DNA of 64,000 nucleotides from JAJTFW01 sp964534995 (lineage in GTDB: Bacteria; Bacteroidota; Bacteroidia; AKYH767-A; OLB10). The notes under the pieces were generated by a model. It did not search any database. It worked only from the letters and a program-made list of their open reading frames with translations, and was not told the origin of the DNA. Below, piece by piece: positions 53,301 through 60,806 of this stretch. The stretch lies in contig CAZHSC010000001.1 in assembly GCA_964534995.1 (NCBI GenBank), forward strand, positions 1 through 64,000. The letters run 5' to 3'. The first letter of the stretch is position 1. The number at the start of each line of letters is the position of its first letter. The position numbers were made by a program, and so were the translations under genes.

Positions 53301-54026
53301 CTAAATCCAGCCCTTCACTTTATACCACAGCAGCCCGGCCAGTTCACGATAACAGATCACCTGATAACGGAGGTGGTTCCAGAACTGATACCGGAGTTGA
53401 ACGCTACCTCCTACTTCAGGCAAAGGAAGCGTATTACCGCCCAATTGTTCGTCATTATAGTCGAGGTCAACAGGCCCTGATTTGTTAAAGGTGGGTTCAC
53501 CGCCAACCTGTTTAAATCCCGCTTTTCTGAACGTAAGCACCGAACGGCGCATATGCTCAGGGGCAGTAATGATAAGGCAGGCTTTTTCCCGGGCATCGGG
53601 AGCAAGTGCCATTACTTCCATTGCTTCCTGCCGGGTATTACGGCCTTTTATTTCAATCAGGATGGCCATGCTGTCCACCCCGCGGATGACCAGGTCGTTT
53701 CGGATTCCCCAGGCATCGCTTAATTCAGGGCGGACGCATGCCGCGGAAGGCTGAGTGACGATGATGGCAGACTCCGGATATTTATGCCATAGACCGGCAG
53801 CATACCATGAGCGGATTAAAGAGGACTCGCTGGGATGTCCGGCACCTCCCATAATAATAATATAATCCGGTCGGAATGAATAGGCGCTCACACTGGTTCC
53901 CAGCCAGTGGTAAATCCAAAAAGGCCCGGTGGTAAAGGAAAAAATAATAACAAGCAGAAAAATCACCGACAGGGAAAGTAACAGTGCTTTAGCTACGTGT
54001 ATCAGGCGTGACAAGAATTTTTTCAT
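53301..54026 (-). CDS. YdcF/SanA-like DUF218 membrane protein
   Basis: A 241-residue protein with one N-terminal membrane segment (about 11-35) and a DUF218 domain beginning RPDYIIIMGGAGHPSESSL. Further marks are SWYAAGLWHKYPESAIIVTQ, GRNTRQEAMEVM and LIITAPEHMRRSVLTF. The family includes YdcF, ElyC and SanA and is linked to envelope integrity or polysaccharide metabolism, with no settled reaction. It is transcribed divergently from the M1 aminopeptidase gene. Confidence 0.85.
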   Translation of the reverse strand: MKKFLSRLIHVAKALLLSLSVIFLLVIIFSFTTGPFWIYHWLGTSVSAYSFRPDYIIIMGGAGHPSESSLIRSWYAAGLWHKYPESAIIVTQPSAACVRPELSDAWGIRNDLVIRGVDSMAILIEIKGRNTRQEAMEVMALAPDAREKACLIITAPEHMRRSVLTFRKAGFKQVGGEPTFNKSGPVDLDYNDEQLGGNTLPLPEVGGSVQLRYQFWNHLRYQVICYRELAGLLWYKVKGWI

Positions 54027-54031
54027 GCAAT

Positions 54032-54039
54032 CAAATGTA
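54032..54039 (-). promoter_or_regulatory. -7 promoter box abutting the YdcF start
   Basis: Minus-strand TACATTTG ends 5 bases before the ATG at 54026. No -33 TTG was found. A leaderless or nearly leaderless mRNA is implied if it is active. Confidence 0.45.
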
Positions 54040-54189
54040 TTCAGTTGGAACTGCTGCGCGGGTAATCCCGGATTATTTTTTCAACGGAAGGGATGTGTAT
54101 TAAAGGAACAGCTGTTATTAATGATGGGTTCGGATGAAATGGCTATCGGATGCTTTTTTGAAATTTTTCAGAAACTATCGAATTACCTT

Positions 54190-54197
54190 TACCTTCG
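54190..54197 (+). promoter_or_regulatory. -7-like box abutting the M1 aminopeptidase start
   Basis: TACCTTCG (one mismatch) ends 7 bases before the ATG at 54205, the same arrangement as at rnr. Confidence 0.4.
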
Positions 54198-54204
54198 CCC
54201 TTGT

Positions 54205-56061
54205 ATGATTAAGTCAATTCTGGTTGCAGTTTCAGGGCTGTCAATGGTCCTGATGTGCGCTTGTATATCTACTGAAAAAACAAAAGAAGCTATGTCCGGG
54301 AAGGATTTCCACTCATTTGCGAGGCCCGATGAGGCCGTTGTCCGACATCTTGATCTGCAGTTGAATGTTGATTTTACATCCCGGCAACTGACAGGAACCG
54401 CTACCTTGCACATCGACAACCTGTCAAAAGGCGGTGCGCTTCACCTTGATACAAGGGACCTGCGCATCGATTCGGTATTTCTTGAGGATGGCTCTCCCGC
54501 ACCGTTTGAGTTGATGCCCGCTGTTCCTTTGCTGGGAAGTGAATTGGTGGTCAGGATAAAGCCTTCCACAAAAAAGGTGAAAGTACAATACGCCACCTCA
54601 CCGCAATCCGCTGCGCTCCAATGGCTGGAACCGGGTCAGACCGCCGGAGGCCGGCACCCCTTTCTCTTCACGCAAAGCCAGGCAATATTGGCCCGCACCT
54701 GGATACCGCTGCAGGATTCACCGGGTGTCCGCTTTACGTATTCGGCAACCATTAAATGCCCGCCTGCTCTGATGGCGCTGATGAGTGCCGAAAATGACAC
54801 CCTGATTCATGAGGATGGCGTATATACATTTAACATGCCGCAGGCAATACCCTCCTATTTAATGGCGCTGGCAGTAGGGGATATCAGGTTCCATGCTTAT
54901 GATAACAGAAGCGGCGTTTACGCAGAGCCTGTAACGTTAGATAAAGCTACTTACGAATTTGCCGATCTCCCGCAAATGATCAGGGCCGCTGAGGAGTTAT
55001 ACGGACCCTATGCATGGGGCAGATATGACGTACTGGTGTTGCCTCCCAGTTTTCCTTTTGGAGGCATGGAAAATCCACGCCTTACTTTTGCCACGCCCAC
55101 CATCATCGCCGGCGACCGGTCGTTGGTGGCGCTCATTGCCCATGAACTTGCACATAGCTGGAGCGGCAACCTTGTCACCAATGCCACATGGAATGATTTC
55201 TGGCTGAATGAAGGCTTTACAGTTTATTTTGAATCGAGGATCATGGAAAAATTATATGGCAAAGATTACGAAGATATGGCCACGGTACTGGCGGAAGGGG
55301 AACTGCGGAAGACGGTAGCGGAATTGGGGGATGACAATCCCGATACGAGGTTGTACCTGAACCTGGAAGGCCGTGATCCGGATGATGGAATGAGTGACAT
55401 AGCCTATGAAAAGGGACGATTTTTTCTGCTTAATATTGAAAGAGCGGTAGGCCGTGAACGTTGGGATGCCTTCCTTAAGAAATATTTTGCAGAACATGCT
55501 TTTCAAAGTATAACTACAGAACAGTTCCTGGATTACCTTGAAGACAATCTGATTCAGGGTGATGGTAAGCTGCGTAATACGAAAATACGTGACAATAAAT
55601 GGGTGTTTGGTACCGGGTTACCTGATAGTTTTCCTAAAGTTACTTCTTCTGAACTGGAAAAGGTAAACCTATTCGCACGTGAATTTTTAGCCGGGAAATC
55701 CCAGGCGGATCCGCAGGGGTGGACATCGCACCATTGGGTGTATTTCCTCCGCAGACTTCCGGGATCTTTATCACAGGCACAAATGGAGGATCTTGACAGG
55801 AGATTTCATTTTACACAAAGCGGCAACAGTGAAATACTCTGCCAGTGGCTGGAGTTATCCATACGAAGTAATTATATGGCCGCTGATACTGCCCTTGAGA
55901 AATTTCTGATATCGGTGGGGAGGCGGAAATTCCTGAAACCCCTGTATGCCGCCCTTATCGAAACCCCTGCCGGAAAAGAGAAAGCAAGGGCCATTTATGC
56001 CAAAGCCCGCCCCGGATATCATAGTGTTTCATCCGGCACAATCGATGAGATGCTGAAATAG
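54205..56061 (+). CDS. lipoprotein M1 family aminopeptidase, leukotriene A4 hydrolase-like
   Basis: A 618-residue zinc peptidase. The start at 54205 (MIKSILVAVSG) gives a lipoprotein signal with Cys in LMCACIS, so it is probably membrane-anchored and envelope-exposed; a longer reading from 53929 is not supported. The catalytic domain has GGMENPRLTF, the zinc motif HELAH (His313, Glu314, His317) and Glu336 in WLNEGFT, 18 residues on as in all M1 enzymes. A C-terminal helical domain follows, as in leukotriene A4 hydrolases. It trims peptides from the N-terminus. The gene is divergent from ydcF. Confidence 0.92.
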   Translation: MIKSILVAVSGLSMVLMCACISTEKTKEAMSGKDFHSFARPDEAVVRHLDLQLNVDFTSRQLTGTATLHIDNLSKGGALHLDTRDLRIDSVFLEDGSPAPFELMPAVPLLGSELVVRIKPSTKKVKVQYATSPQSAALQWLEPGQTAGGRHPFLFTQSQAILARTWIPLQDSPGVRFTYSATIKCPPALMALMSAENDTLIHEDGVYTFNMPQAIPSYLMALAVGDIRFHAYDNRSGVYAEPVTLDKATYEFADLPQMIRAAEELYGPYAWGRYDVLVLPPSFPFGGMENPRLTFATPTIIAGDRSLVALIAHELAHSWSGNLVTNATWNDFWLNEGFTVYFESRIMEKLYGKDYEDMATVLAEGELRKTVAELGDDNPDTRLYLNLEGRDPDDGMSDIAYEKGRFFLLNIERAVGRERWDAFLKKYFAEHAFQSITTEQFLDYLEDNLIQGDGKLRNTKIRDNKWVFGTGLPDSFPKVTSSELEKVNLFAREFLAGKSQADPQGWTSHHWVYFLRRLPGSLSQAQMEDLDRRFHFTQSGNSEILCQWLELSIRSNYMAADTALEKFLISVGRRKFLKPLYAALIETPAGKEKARAIYAKARPGYHSVSSGTIDEMLK

Positions 56062-56453
56062 TAAAAATGTTTTTGGCAGCAAAAACGTATATGCTTTTGC
56101 TTAAGCCCTTATGATTTTATTTTCACTGTTAACACCGGGTTGTTTAAAAGTGCCCGGAGCAGGTCACCTGATATGGCTCTTAACGTATATACTTTCGTCA
56201 AAGCAGTACCGCACAGCGCCGTAACGCTCTTTTTCAAATAATACTTGCTGGAATGATTTTCGAGCCGGATCAACAGAACCCTATGAACGGCAAATAAAGA
56301 ACAGCGAGATGGTAAAAACCAGTTTGCGTGTAATTACACGTTACTCCCCCTGACAGTTTTAACAGGTAGTAACCGGGCCTCCGGTTACAGATTCTTTTTA
56401 CAGACTAAAAGCTGCATTGGCGGCGCAATACTATATTGACTTTATCTTAGGCA
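56062..56453. other. 392-base intergenic region
   Basis: No coding frame. It starts with an AT-rich hairpin (arms GTTTTTG and CAAAAAC, 56069-56086) directly after the aminopeptidase stop, without a T-run, and ends with the promoter of the next gene. Otherwise nothing was recognised. Confidence 0.5.
56417..56450 (+). promoter_or_regulatory. promoter TTG-N23-TATCTTAG abutting a start codon
   Basis: TTG at 56417-56419, 23 bases, TATCTTAG at 56443-56450 (one mismatch). Only GCA separates the box from the ATG at 56454, suggesting a leaderless mRNA. Confidence 0.5.
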
Positions 56454-57320
56454 ATGCTATACCGTTATATATTTTACGTCTTGATGTTGTGGAATACGAT
56501 GCATGGAATGTGTGGTAATCCCGACTCCGCCTTGTTTACATCCCGGACACTCAGAACAGATCTGAGTGGAAGCTATATAACGGAAAGGACATGGTGGGCG
56601 GAGCAGCAGCAGGCTTTTTTCATCAAAGGACTGGGAGAAACAAGGTACCGCAAAACTTTTATTTCGGGGTGGAGGAAGGACCATTTTATCCATACCCAGG
56701 TGGGATATACCATGCTGCCTGATTCCGGGTGGGTGAAAAACGCGGATGCTTTTAAAGTCCACTTACGATGGATCGAGACTGGAAAGAAAAGGCTCTCACA
56801 TACCTATTCAGTAAACATGCAAACGCAGTGGCTCAATACGTGGTTGTTGGGGCCAAACGGAAAAAAGTGGGTTGGCGGATTTATGAATCCCGCCCTGTTA
56901 GAGGTGGGGTATAGTTTTACATGGGATTTTTTGAAAGGGAGTAACCTTATGCTTACGCCCGCTACACTGCAGGTAGCCATCCAACCCAGGGATATCCTGT
57001 CTTCCGGTGCAGCCGAAAAGCCGGCTATGAGCTCCAGGCATAGTAATGTGTATTCCCGCTATGGATTCAGCGCGTATGTGACCATTGACGAAAGTTTTTA
57101 TAAAGACCTGCTGCTCCTTCAGCACCGGTCGCGTGTGTTCTTCAATGCCATTGCGGCCAGTCAGGTTCAGTTTGATATCAGCAACAGGCTTTGCATCCGT
57201 TTTTGGAAATTTCTGCAAGTACGACTCGATACAACATTATACTATTTACCCGAACAAAGTCTTCGGTTACAATACAGGCAGGAAGTGTTACTGGGGATCT
57301 TCTATGAATACAGGAAATGA
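56454..57320 (+). CDS. predicted outer-membrane beta-barrel protein of unknown family
   Basis: A 288-residue protein with a short N-terminal hydrophobic segment (YIFYVLMLWNTMHGMC) that could be a signal peptide, followed by repeated amphipathic strands such as FIHTQVGYTMLP, HTYSVNMQTQWLN, LLEVGYSFTWDFL, YSRYGFSAYVTIDE and LRLQYRQEVLLGIFYEYRK. The alternation and aromatic edges fit a 10-12 strand barrel; the terminal strand ends in Tyr-Arg-Lys and not in the more usual Phe. I recognise no named family. It precedes the transposase but shows no link to it. Confidence 0.65.
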   Translation: MLYRYIFYVLMLWNTMHGMCGNPDSALFTSRTLRTDLSGSYITERTWWAEQQQAFFIKGLGETRYRKTFISGWRKDHFIHTQVGYTMLPDSGWVKNADAFKVHLRWIETGKKRLSHTYSVNMQTQWLNTWLLGPNGKKWVGGFMNPALLEVGYSFTWDFLKGSNLMLTPATLQVAIQPRDILSSGAAEKPAMSSRHSNVYSRYGFSAYVTIDESFYKDLLLLQHRSRVFFNAIAASQVQFDISNRLCIRFWKFLQVRLDTTLYYLPEQSLRLQYRQEVLLGIFYEYRK

Positions 57321-57628
57321 CGCGCCGTCTATCATCCTTTTCAACATCATTTTGTAATGCGCTTTTAACGTCATTGGTTTTTCATAAAATCCTTTTCAAA
57401 GATCCCCGGGCCTGCTTATATTAAAAGAAAGAGAGAATGGACTCACACTGTATAAAGCAAACAGCCCGGTATAAAAACGACGATTAATAGTAAGGAAAAG
57501 GCTCATTTGGATAAAACCGTTGCGCGTTACCGCTCTGTTGGATTGACCGGCGTTTTTCGTATATGAAAGTGCTTCCGGGATTATTTATCACTCTTGTAAA
57601 TGCTATAAAACCATAAAATATATGTCCT
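57321..57628. other. 308-base intergenic region before the transposase
   Basis: No coding frame and no copy of the AACCCC/GGGGTT palindromes found downstream of the transposase. It contains only AT-rich sequence, so the left border of the transposase-containing unit is not visible. Confidence 0.5.
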
Positions 57629-58075
57629 ATGAGCACCTATACACAAATACTTTATCAGGTGGTTTTTGCCACTAAAAACAGAGTGCCTTGCCTTACCAAG
57701 GCAAACCGTGAAACATTATTCATGTATATATCTGGTGTTGTAAAGAGAAAAAATTGTTTTTTATATATTATAAATGGGGTGGAGGACCATATTCATATTG
57801 TTTTTAGTCTTCATCCCGCTGTTGCGTTAAGTGAATTAATGAAAGATATAAAAGTATCATCTTCTTTGTTCATTAAAAAGGAAAATTTGTTTCCGCGCTT
57901 TACTGGATGGGGTGTAGGGTATGGCGCGTTTACCTATTCCATAAAAAGTAAGTTACACTTAATAAATTATGTTAAGCAGCAGGAAGAACATCATTCAAAA
58001 AAGGAATCCAGGGCTGAATTCATTTCCATGTTGCAAGAGCATAATATTGATTATTTGGATGAATATATTGAATAA
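57629..58075 (+). CDS. IS200-like Y1 HUH transposase, RAYT-type
   Basis: A 148-residue single-domain transposase. The HUH pair is His54-Ile-His56 in GVEDHIHIVFSL and the nucleophile is Tyr114 in LINYVKQQEEHH; VVFATKNRVPCLT at the N-terminus is also typical. Such enzymes cut single-stranded DNA at hairpins. No TnpB accompanies it and there are no classic IS200 ends. A set of palindromes starts 5 bases after its stop, the arrangement of a RAYT (REP-associated tyrosine transposase). Codons are more AT-rich than neighbouring genes, which suggests acquisition. It may still be active or serve repeat maintenance. Confidence 0.88.
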   Translation: MSTYTQILYQVVFATKNRVPCLTKANRETLFMYISGVVKRKNCFLYIINGVEDHIHIVFSLHPAVALSELMKDIKVSSSLFIKKENLFPRFTGWGVGYGAFTYSIKSKLHLINYVKQQEEHHSKKESRAEFISMLQEHNIDYLDEYIE

Positions 58076-58080
58076 TGATT

Positions 58081-58102
58081 TATTCAACCCCTTCGGGGTT
58101 GA
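58081..58102. repeat. short palindrome A1, left terminal inverted repeat
   Basis: Arms TCAACCCC and GGGGTTGA around TTC, preceded by TAT. It matches A4 in inverted orientation. Confidence 0.9.
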
Positions 58103-58113
58103 GGAGAACTTGT

Positions 58114-58148
58114 GTTACTATCCACTGGTGAAACCAGAGGATAGTAAC
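58114..58148. repeat. long hairpin LH1
   Basis: Arms GTTACTATCC and GGATAGTAAC, an A/A mismatch, then CTGG and CCAG, with loop TGAAA: a near-perfect 35-base palindrome. Confidence 0.92.
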
Positions 58149-58152
58149 ATTG

Positions 58153-58167
58153 AACCCCTTCGGGGTT
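58153..58167. repeat. short palindrome A2
   Basis: AACCCC, loop TTC, GGGGTT. Its surroundings (ATTG before it) match the inverted A3. Confidence 0.9.
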
Positions 58168-58172
58168 TTGTT

Positions 58173-58263
58173 ACCATCAGCGATGTTGATACCTGTATTA
58201 ATGTGTTCACCAACAGCGATGTTGAAACCTGTTTTTAATGTGGTAATGCCACCCCGAACCCCG
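58173..58263 (+). repeat. 36-base tandem repeat units 1 and 2
   Basis: Unit 1 starts with ACCATCAGCGATGTTG at 58173; unit 2 with ACCAACAGCGATGTTG at 58209. Unit 2 can fold as CAACA-GCGA-TGTTG, a 5-pair stem with a GNRA-type loop; unit 1 has one mismatch in this stem. Confidence 0.8.
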
Positions 58264-58363
58264 NNNNNNNNNNNNNNNNNNNNNNNNNNNNNNNNNNNNN
58301 NNNNNNNNNNNNNNNNNNNNNNNNNNNNNNNNNNNNNNNNNNNNNNNNNNNNNNNNNNNNNNN
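58264..58363. other. 100-N assembly gap flanked by identical 55-base sequences
   Basis: The 55 bases before the gap (58209-58263) are identical to the 55 after it (58364-58418). This is what a contig-end overlap of one k-mer leaves, so the true distance is unknown and may be zero, or may hold more repeats. Confidence 0.85.
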
Positions 58364-58418
58364 ACCAACAGCGATGTTGAAACCTGTTTTTAATGTGGTA
58401 ATGCCACCCCGAACCCCG
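58364..58418 (+). repeat. third copy of the tandem unit with extension
   Basis: Same 55 bases as 58209-58263. It may be a duplicate created by scaffolding or a real additional copy. Confidence 0.7.
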
Positions 58419-58427
58419 GAGGGGTTC
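58411..58427. repeat. short palindrome A3
   Basis: GAACCCC, loop GGA, GGGGTTC. Inverted relative to A2. Confidence 0.9.
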
Positions 58428-58431
58428 AATC

Positions 58432-58467
58432 CAACATAGCCATGGGCAGGTGCCCGTGGCTATGTTG
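58432..58467. repeat. long hairpin LH2
   Basis: Arms CAACATAGCCA and TGGCTATGTTG, a T/G mismatch, then GGGCA and TGCCC, loop GG. The sequence differs from LH1 but the architecture is the same. Confidence 0.92.
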
Positions 58468-58479
58468 AAGGGCCGGCCC

Positions 58480-58500
58480 CAACCCCGCAGGGGTTGAATA
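58480..58500. repeat. short palindrome A4, right terminal inverted repeat
   Basis: CAACCCC, loop GCA, GGGGTTG, then AATA: the inverted copy of A1, ending 3 bases before the M48 stop codon. Confidence 0.9.
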
Positions 58501-58503
58501 TTT

Positions 58504-59316
58504 TTAATAAAGCCCTTCTTTCAATTTCTTATATTGTTCCTTATTTTCCTTACCCTTCTTACTGCCCAACCTTTCCCACTCCGCCATAATATTTCTGACA
58601 CGATTTTCGGGGTTGGGATGTGTACTTAAAAAAACCAGGGCCCCCAACGACTCCCCCTTCGCCTCCATCTTTTCAAAAAAACGGGCAACACCACGAGGGT
58701 CATACTCCGTATCATACAGATAACGTACACTTTGCAAATCGGATTCCGTTTCATCATCACGGCTGAACGTTAATCCGGCCAGTCCTTCCGCAATCGCTCC
58801 CAATAAAGAACCATCTCCTAACAAAAACTGTAAAGCCAATCTTAATCCATAGTTTCTGGTCATTTGCTCGGTACTGTGCCGCAAGTCGGCATGGGCAATC
58901 TCATGCCCTAAAACACCGGCCAGTTGATCTTCACTTTCCAGAAATTTAATCAAACCCGTGTACACGTATATATATCCACCGGGCGTACAAAATGCATTAA
59001 GTATCGTATCATTATCCAGAATCCTTACCTCCCATACAAATTCCTCCCGGTGGAGGATTTCCTTACTGGCAAGGATATTCGTTACAATACCGCGCACCTG
59101 TTTATAAACACCGGCATACTGTTCTTCGTCCAACAAGGGAAATTCAGTGGGCTGATTCATCATTTCAGCATGATACCTGGATCCCAGACCCACATCTTCC
59201 GAAGTACTGAAGAAGTTCAGATCGCCGTCTTTACTGGTACAAGAACTGATGAATGAAAGTAAAATCAGACTCAAAAGCAGGCGTTTAATACTATTTTGGT
59301 GTTTCCCGGGAAACAT
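58504..59316 (-). CDS. M48 family metalloprotease, lipoprotein
   Basis: A 270-residue zinc protease. The N-terminus contains a lipoprotein signal, LLSLILLSFISSCTSK, so it is probably anchored in the periplasm. The zinc motif is His138-Glu139-x-x-His142 in VLGHEIAHADLRHS, with the downstream Glu expected in RDDETESDLQSV. No further membrane segments are seen, resembling BepA/LoiP-type periplasmic proteases more than HtpX. It may take part in outer-membrane protein quality control. Its 3' end abuts the palindrome array. Confidence 0.9.
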   Translation of the reverse strand: MFPGKHQNSIKRLLLSLILLSFISSCTSKDGDLNFFSTSEDVGLGSRYHAEMMNQPTEFPLLDEEQYAGVYKQVRGIVTNILASKEILHREEFVWEVRILDNDTILNAFCTPGGYIYVYTGLIKFLESEDQLAGVLGHEIAHADLRHSTEQMTRNYGLRLALQFLLGDGSLLGAIAEGLAGLTFSRDDETESDLQSVRYLYDTEYDPRGVARFFEKMEAKGESLGALVFLSTHPNPENRVRNIMAEWERLGSKKGKENKEQYKKLKEGLY

Positions 59317-59334
59317 GATTGGAGATGGATCGTA

Positions 59335-59342
59335 TATATTTG
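59335..59342 (+). promoter_or_regulatory. -7 promoter element of the sugar isomerase gene
   Basis: TATATTTG fits TAnnTTTG, 29 bases before the ATG; TTG at 59319-59321 is only 13 bases upstream. Confidence 0.4.
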
Positions 59343-59371
59343 TCTGGTAAAATTAAAACATCCTTTATGAT

Positions 59372-60361
59372 ATGTTAATGAAAGATCTGGTAGCCGCGTT
59401 CACGCGCCACATTCGTGAAGCTATGGAAATTGGTGCAAACTCCCGGCTCACCCAATCGGGCCACCCGATACGTAATGTTCTCGTAACCGGACTAGGTGGC
59501 TCCGGCATTGGAGGCAGCATTGTAGCACAGGTAATGGATAAAACAATGCAGGTACCGCTCCTCGTGAATAAAGATTATTTTTTACCATCCTTCGTAGATA
59601 AACATACACTGGTGATTGTTTCCTCATACTCAGGAAATACGGAGGAGACCCTGCAGGCGATGGACGCCGCCTTGGCGAAAGGCGCTAAAATATGCTGTGT
59701 GAGTTCCGGTGGTAAAATCGGCAACATCGCGAAGGAAAAAGGCCTTGACCTGATTACCATTCCGGGAGGGATGCCTCCCCGTGCCTGCTTCGGTTACTCC
59801 TTTACGCAAATCCCATATATCCTTCAGTTTCATGGCCTCATCGGAGGGGAGTTTAGGCAAGACCTTGCCGGCTGCATAGATTTATTGGATAGAGAAGAGG
59901 AAACGGTCAAGACCATTGCCCGCGAAATAGCAGGCAAACTTATCGGAAAAATGCCGGTGATTTATTGCGAAGCCCGGTACGAAGGCGTTGCAGTCAGGTT
60001 TCGACAGCAAATCAACGAAAACAGCAAGATGCTCTGCTGGCATCATGTTTTACCGGAAATGAATCACAATGAACTGGTGGGATGGACAGAGCCGCACCCT
60101 GATACTGTGGTGCTCATGTTCCGCTGCGAAGATGACTATATACGGACTCAAAAACGCATGGAGATCACCCGTGATGTGGTGAAAAAGCATCAGGCGGAAT
60201 ACATTGAAATGAAAGCCAAAGGCGGAAGTCAGTTACAGCGGTCTATGTATCTGCTGCACCTTGGTGACTGGATCAGCTGGTATATTGCAGAGATTAAAAA
60301 CATTGATGCCACAGAGGTGAATGTAATCGACTTTCTGAAAAATGAACTATCAAAAATGTAA
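59372..60361 (+). CDS. SIS-domain phosphoglucose/phosphomannose isomerase
   Basis: A 329-residue cytosolic protein of the bifunctional PGI/PMI family, which interconverts glucose-6-P or mannose-6-P with fructose-6-P. Two SIS domains are visible: the first with VLVTGLGGSGIGG and SSYSGNTEET, the second after about residue 180, with CEARYEGVAVRFRQQINENS and LPEMNHNELVGW, the signature of this family. Length matches. It may feed mannose units to the surface-glycan genes at the right edge. It is divergent from the M48 gene. Confidence 0.88.
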   Translation: MLMKDLVAAFTRHIREAMEIGANSRLTQSGHPIRNVLVTGLGGSGIGGSIVAQVMDKTMQVPLLVNKDYFLPSFVDKHTLVIVSSYSGNTEETLQAMDAALAKGAKICCVSSGGKIGNIAKEKGLDLITIPGGMPPRACFGYSFTQIPYILQFHGLIGGEFRQDLAGCIDLLDREEETVKTIAREIAGKLIGKMPVIYCEARYEGVAVRFRQQINENSKMLCWHHVLPEMNHNELVGWTEPHPDTVVLMFRCEDDYIRTQKRMEITRDVVKKHQAEYIEMKAKGGSQLQRSMYLLHLGDWISWYIAEIKNIDATEVNVIDFLKNELSKM

Positions 60362-60362
60362 A

Positions 60363-60806
60363 ATGCGGTATGGGTGGATTGCTTTTCTTTTCTTTTCGGT
60401 AATTATTTCCTGCAGTCATCCCCGGACACAGAAATCCATCCATACGCAAACTGATGCATCCACCGGTACGGGAAATAATACCCGGTCGGAATCGGATACA
60501 CTTAGCTCCGTAAGTTCTGCCACTGCCGTAACCGAAACAGGAAATAAAGCAACATCCACCGGGAATTTAGGCCTATCCATATATAAGAACGAAGGGGAAG
60601 CGGGCGGTTACGGATATGACATAGCAGATGGGGATAAAAAAATAATTCACCAGCCTCATATTCCCGCTGTGAGTGGCACTAAAGGATTTTTAACATACAG
60701 CGATGCTGAAAAGGCAGGGAAGCTGATGATGTATAAAATCCAGCAGGGCATCATGCCCCCTACTGTTTCTATTTCAGAATTAGACAGCCTTAAGATTACT
60801 TATTGA
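60363..60806 (+). CDS. small lipoprotein of unknown function
   Basis: A 147-residue protein. The start at 60363 (MRYGWIAFLFFSVIISCSHP) gives a lipoprotein signal with Cys about 17; a reading from 60342 would overlap the isomerase. A Ser/Thr-rich linker (about 30-75) leads to GGYGYDIADGDKKIIHQPHI and a short folded C-terminus, DAEKAGKLMMYKIQQG, a pattern seen in DUF4907-like lipoproteins. The function is unknown. It converges with uvrC; the two stops overlap by 7 bases and no terminator is visible between them. Confidence 0.75.
   Translation: MRYGWIAFLFFSVIISCSHPRTQKSIHTQTDASTGTGNNTRSESDTLSSVSSATAVTETGNKATSTGNLGLSIYKNEGEAGGYGYDIADGDKKIIHQPHIPAVSGTKGFLTYSDAEKAGKLMMYKIQQGIMPPTVSISELDSLKITY

Larger units (their letters stand above)
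58081..58500. repeat. mirror-symmetric REP/BIME-like palindrome array
   Basis: The 420 bases (including 100 N) between the transposase and the M48 gene contain two cassettes. The left cassette is palindrome A1, 11 bases, long hairpin LH1, 4 bases, palindrome A2; the right is A3, 4 bases, LH2, 12 bases, A4. The second is the inverted image of the first. The outer ends form 21-base terminal inverted repeats with one mismatch: both begin TATTCAACCCC, then a 3-base loop and GGGGTTG. A 36-base tandem repeat fills the centre. It may also act as a terminator for both convergent flanking genes. Confidence 0.85.

Noticed and set aside
57340..57628. Left end of an insertion sequence before the transposase
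   Set aside because: No inverted repeat or palindrome matching the downstream array was found.
58173..58418. 36-base direct repeats as a CRISPR array
   Set aside because: Units follow one another without spacers, only two or three copies exist, and no cas gene is in the window.
58405..58467. GGTTCAATCC resembling a tRNA T-arm
   Set aside because: It is part of palindrome A3; no acceptor, D or anticodon arms can be drawn around it.
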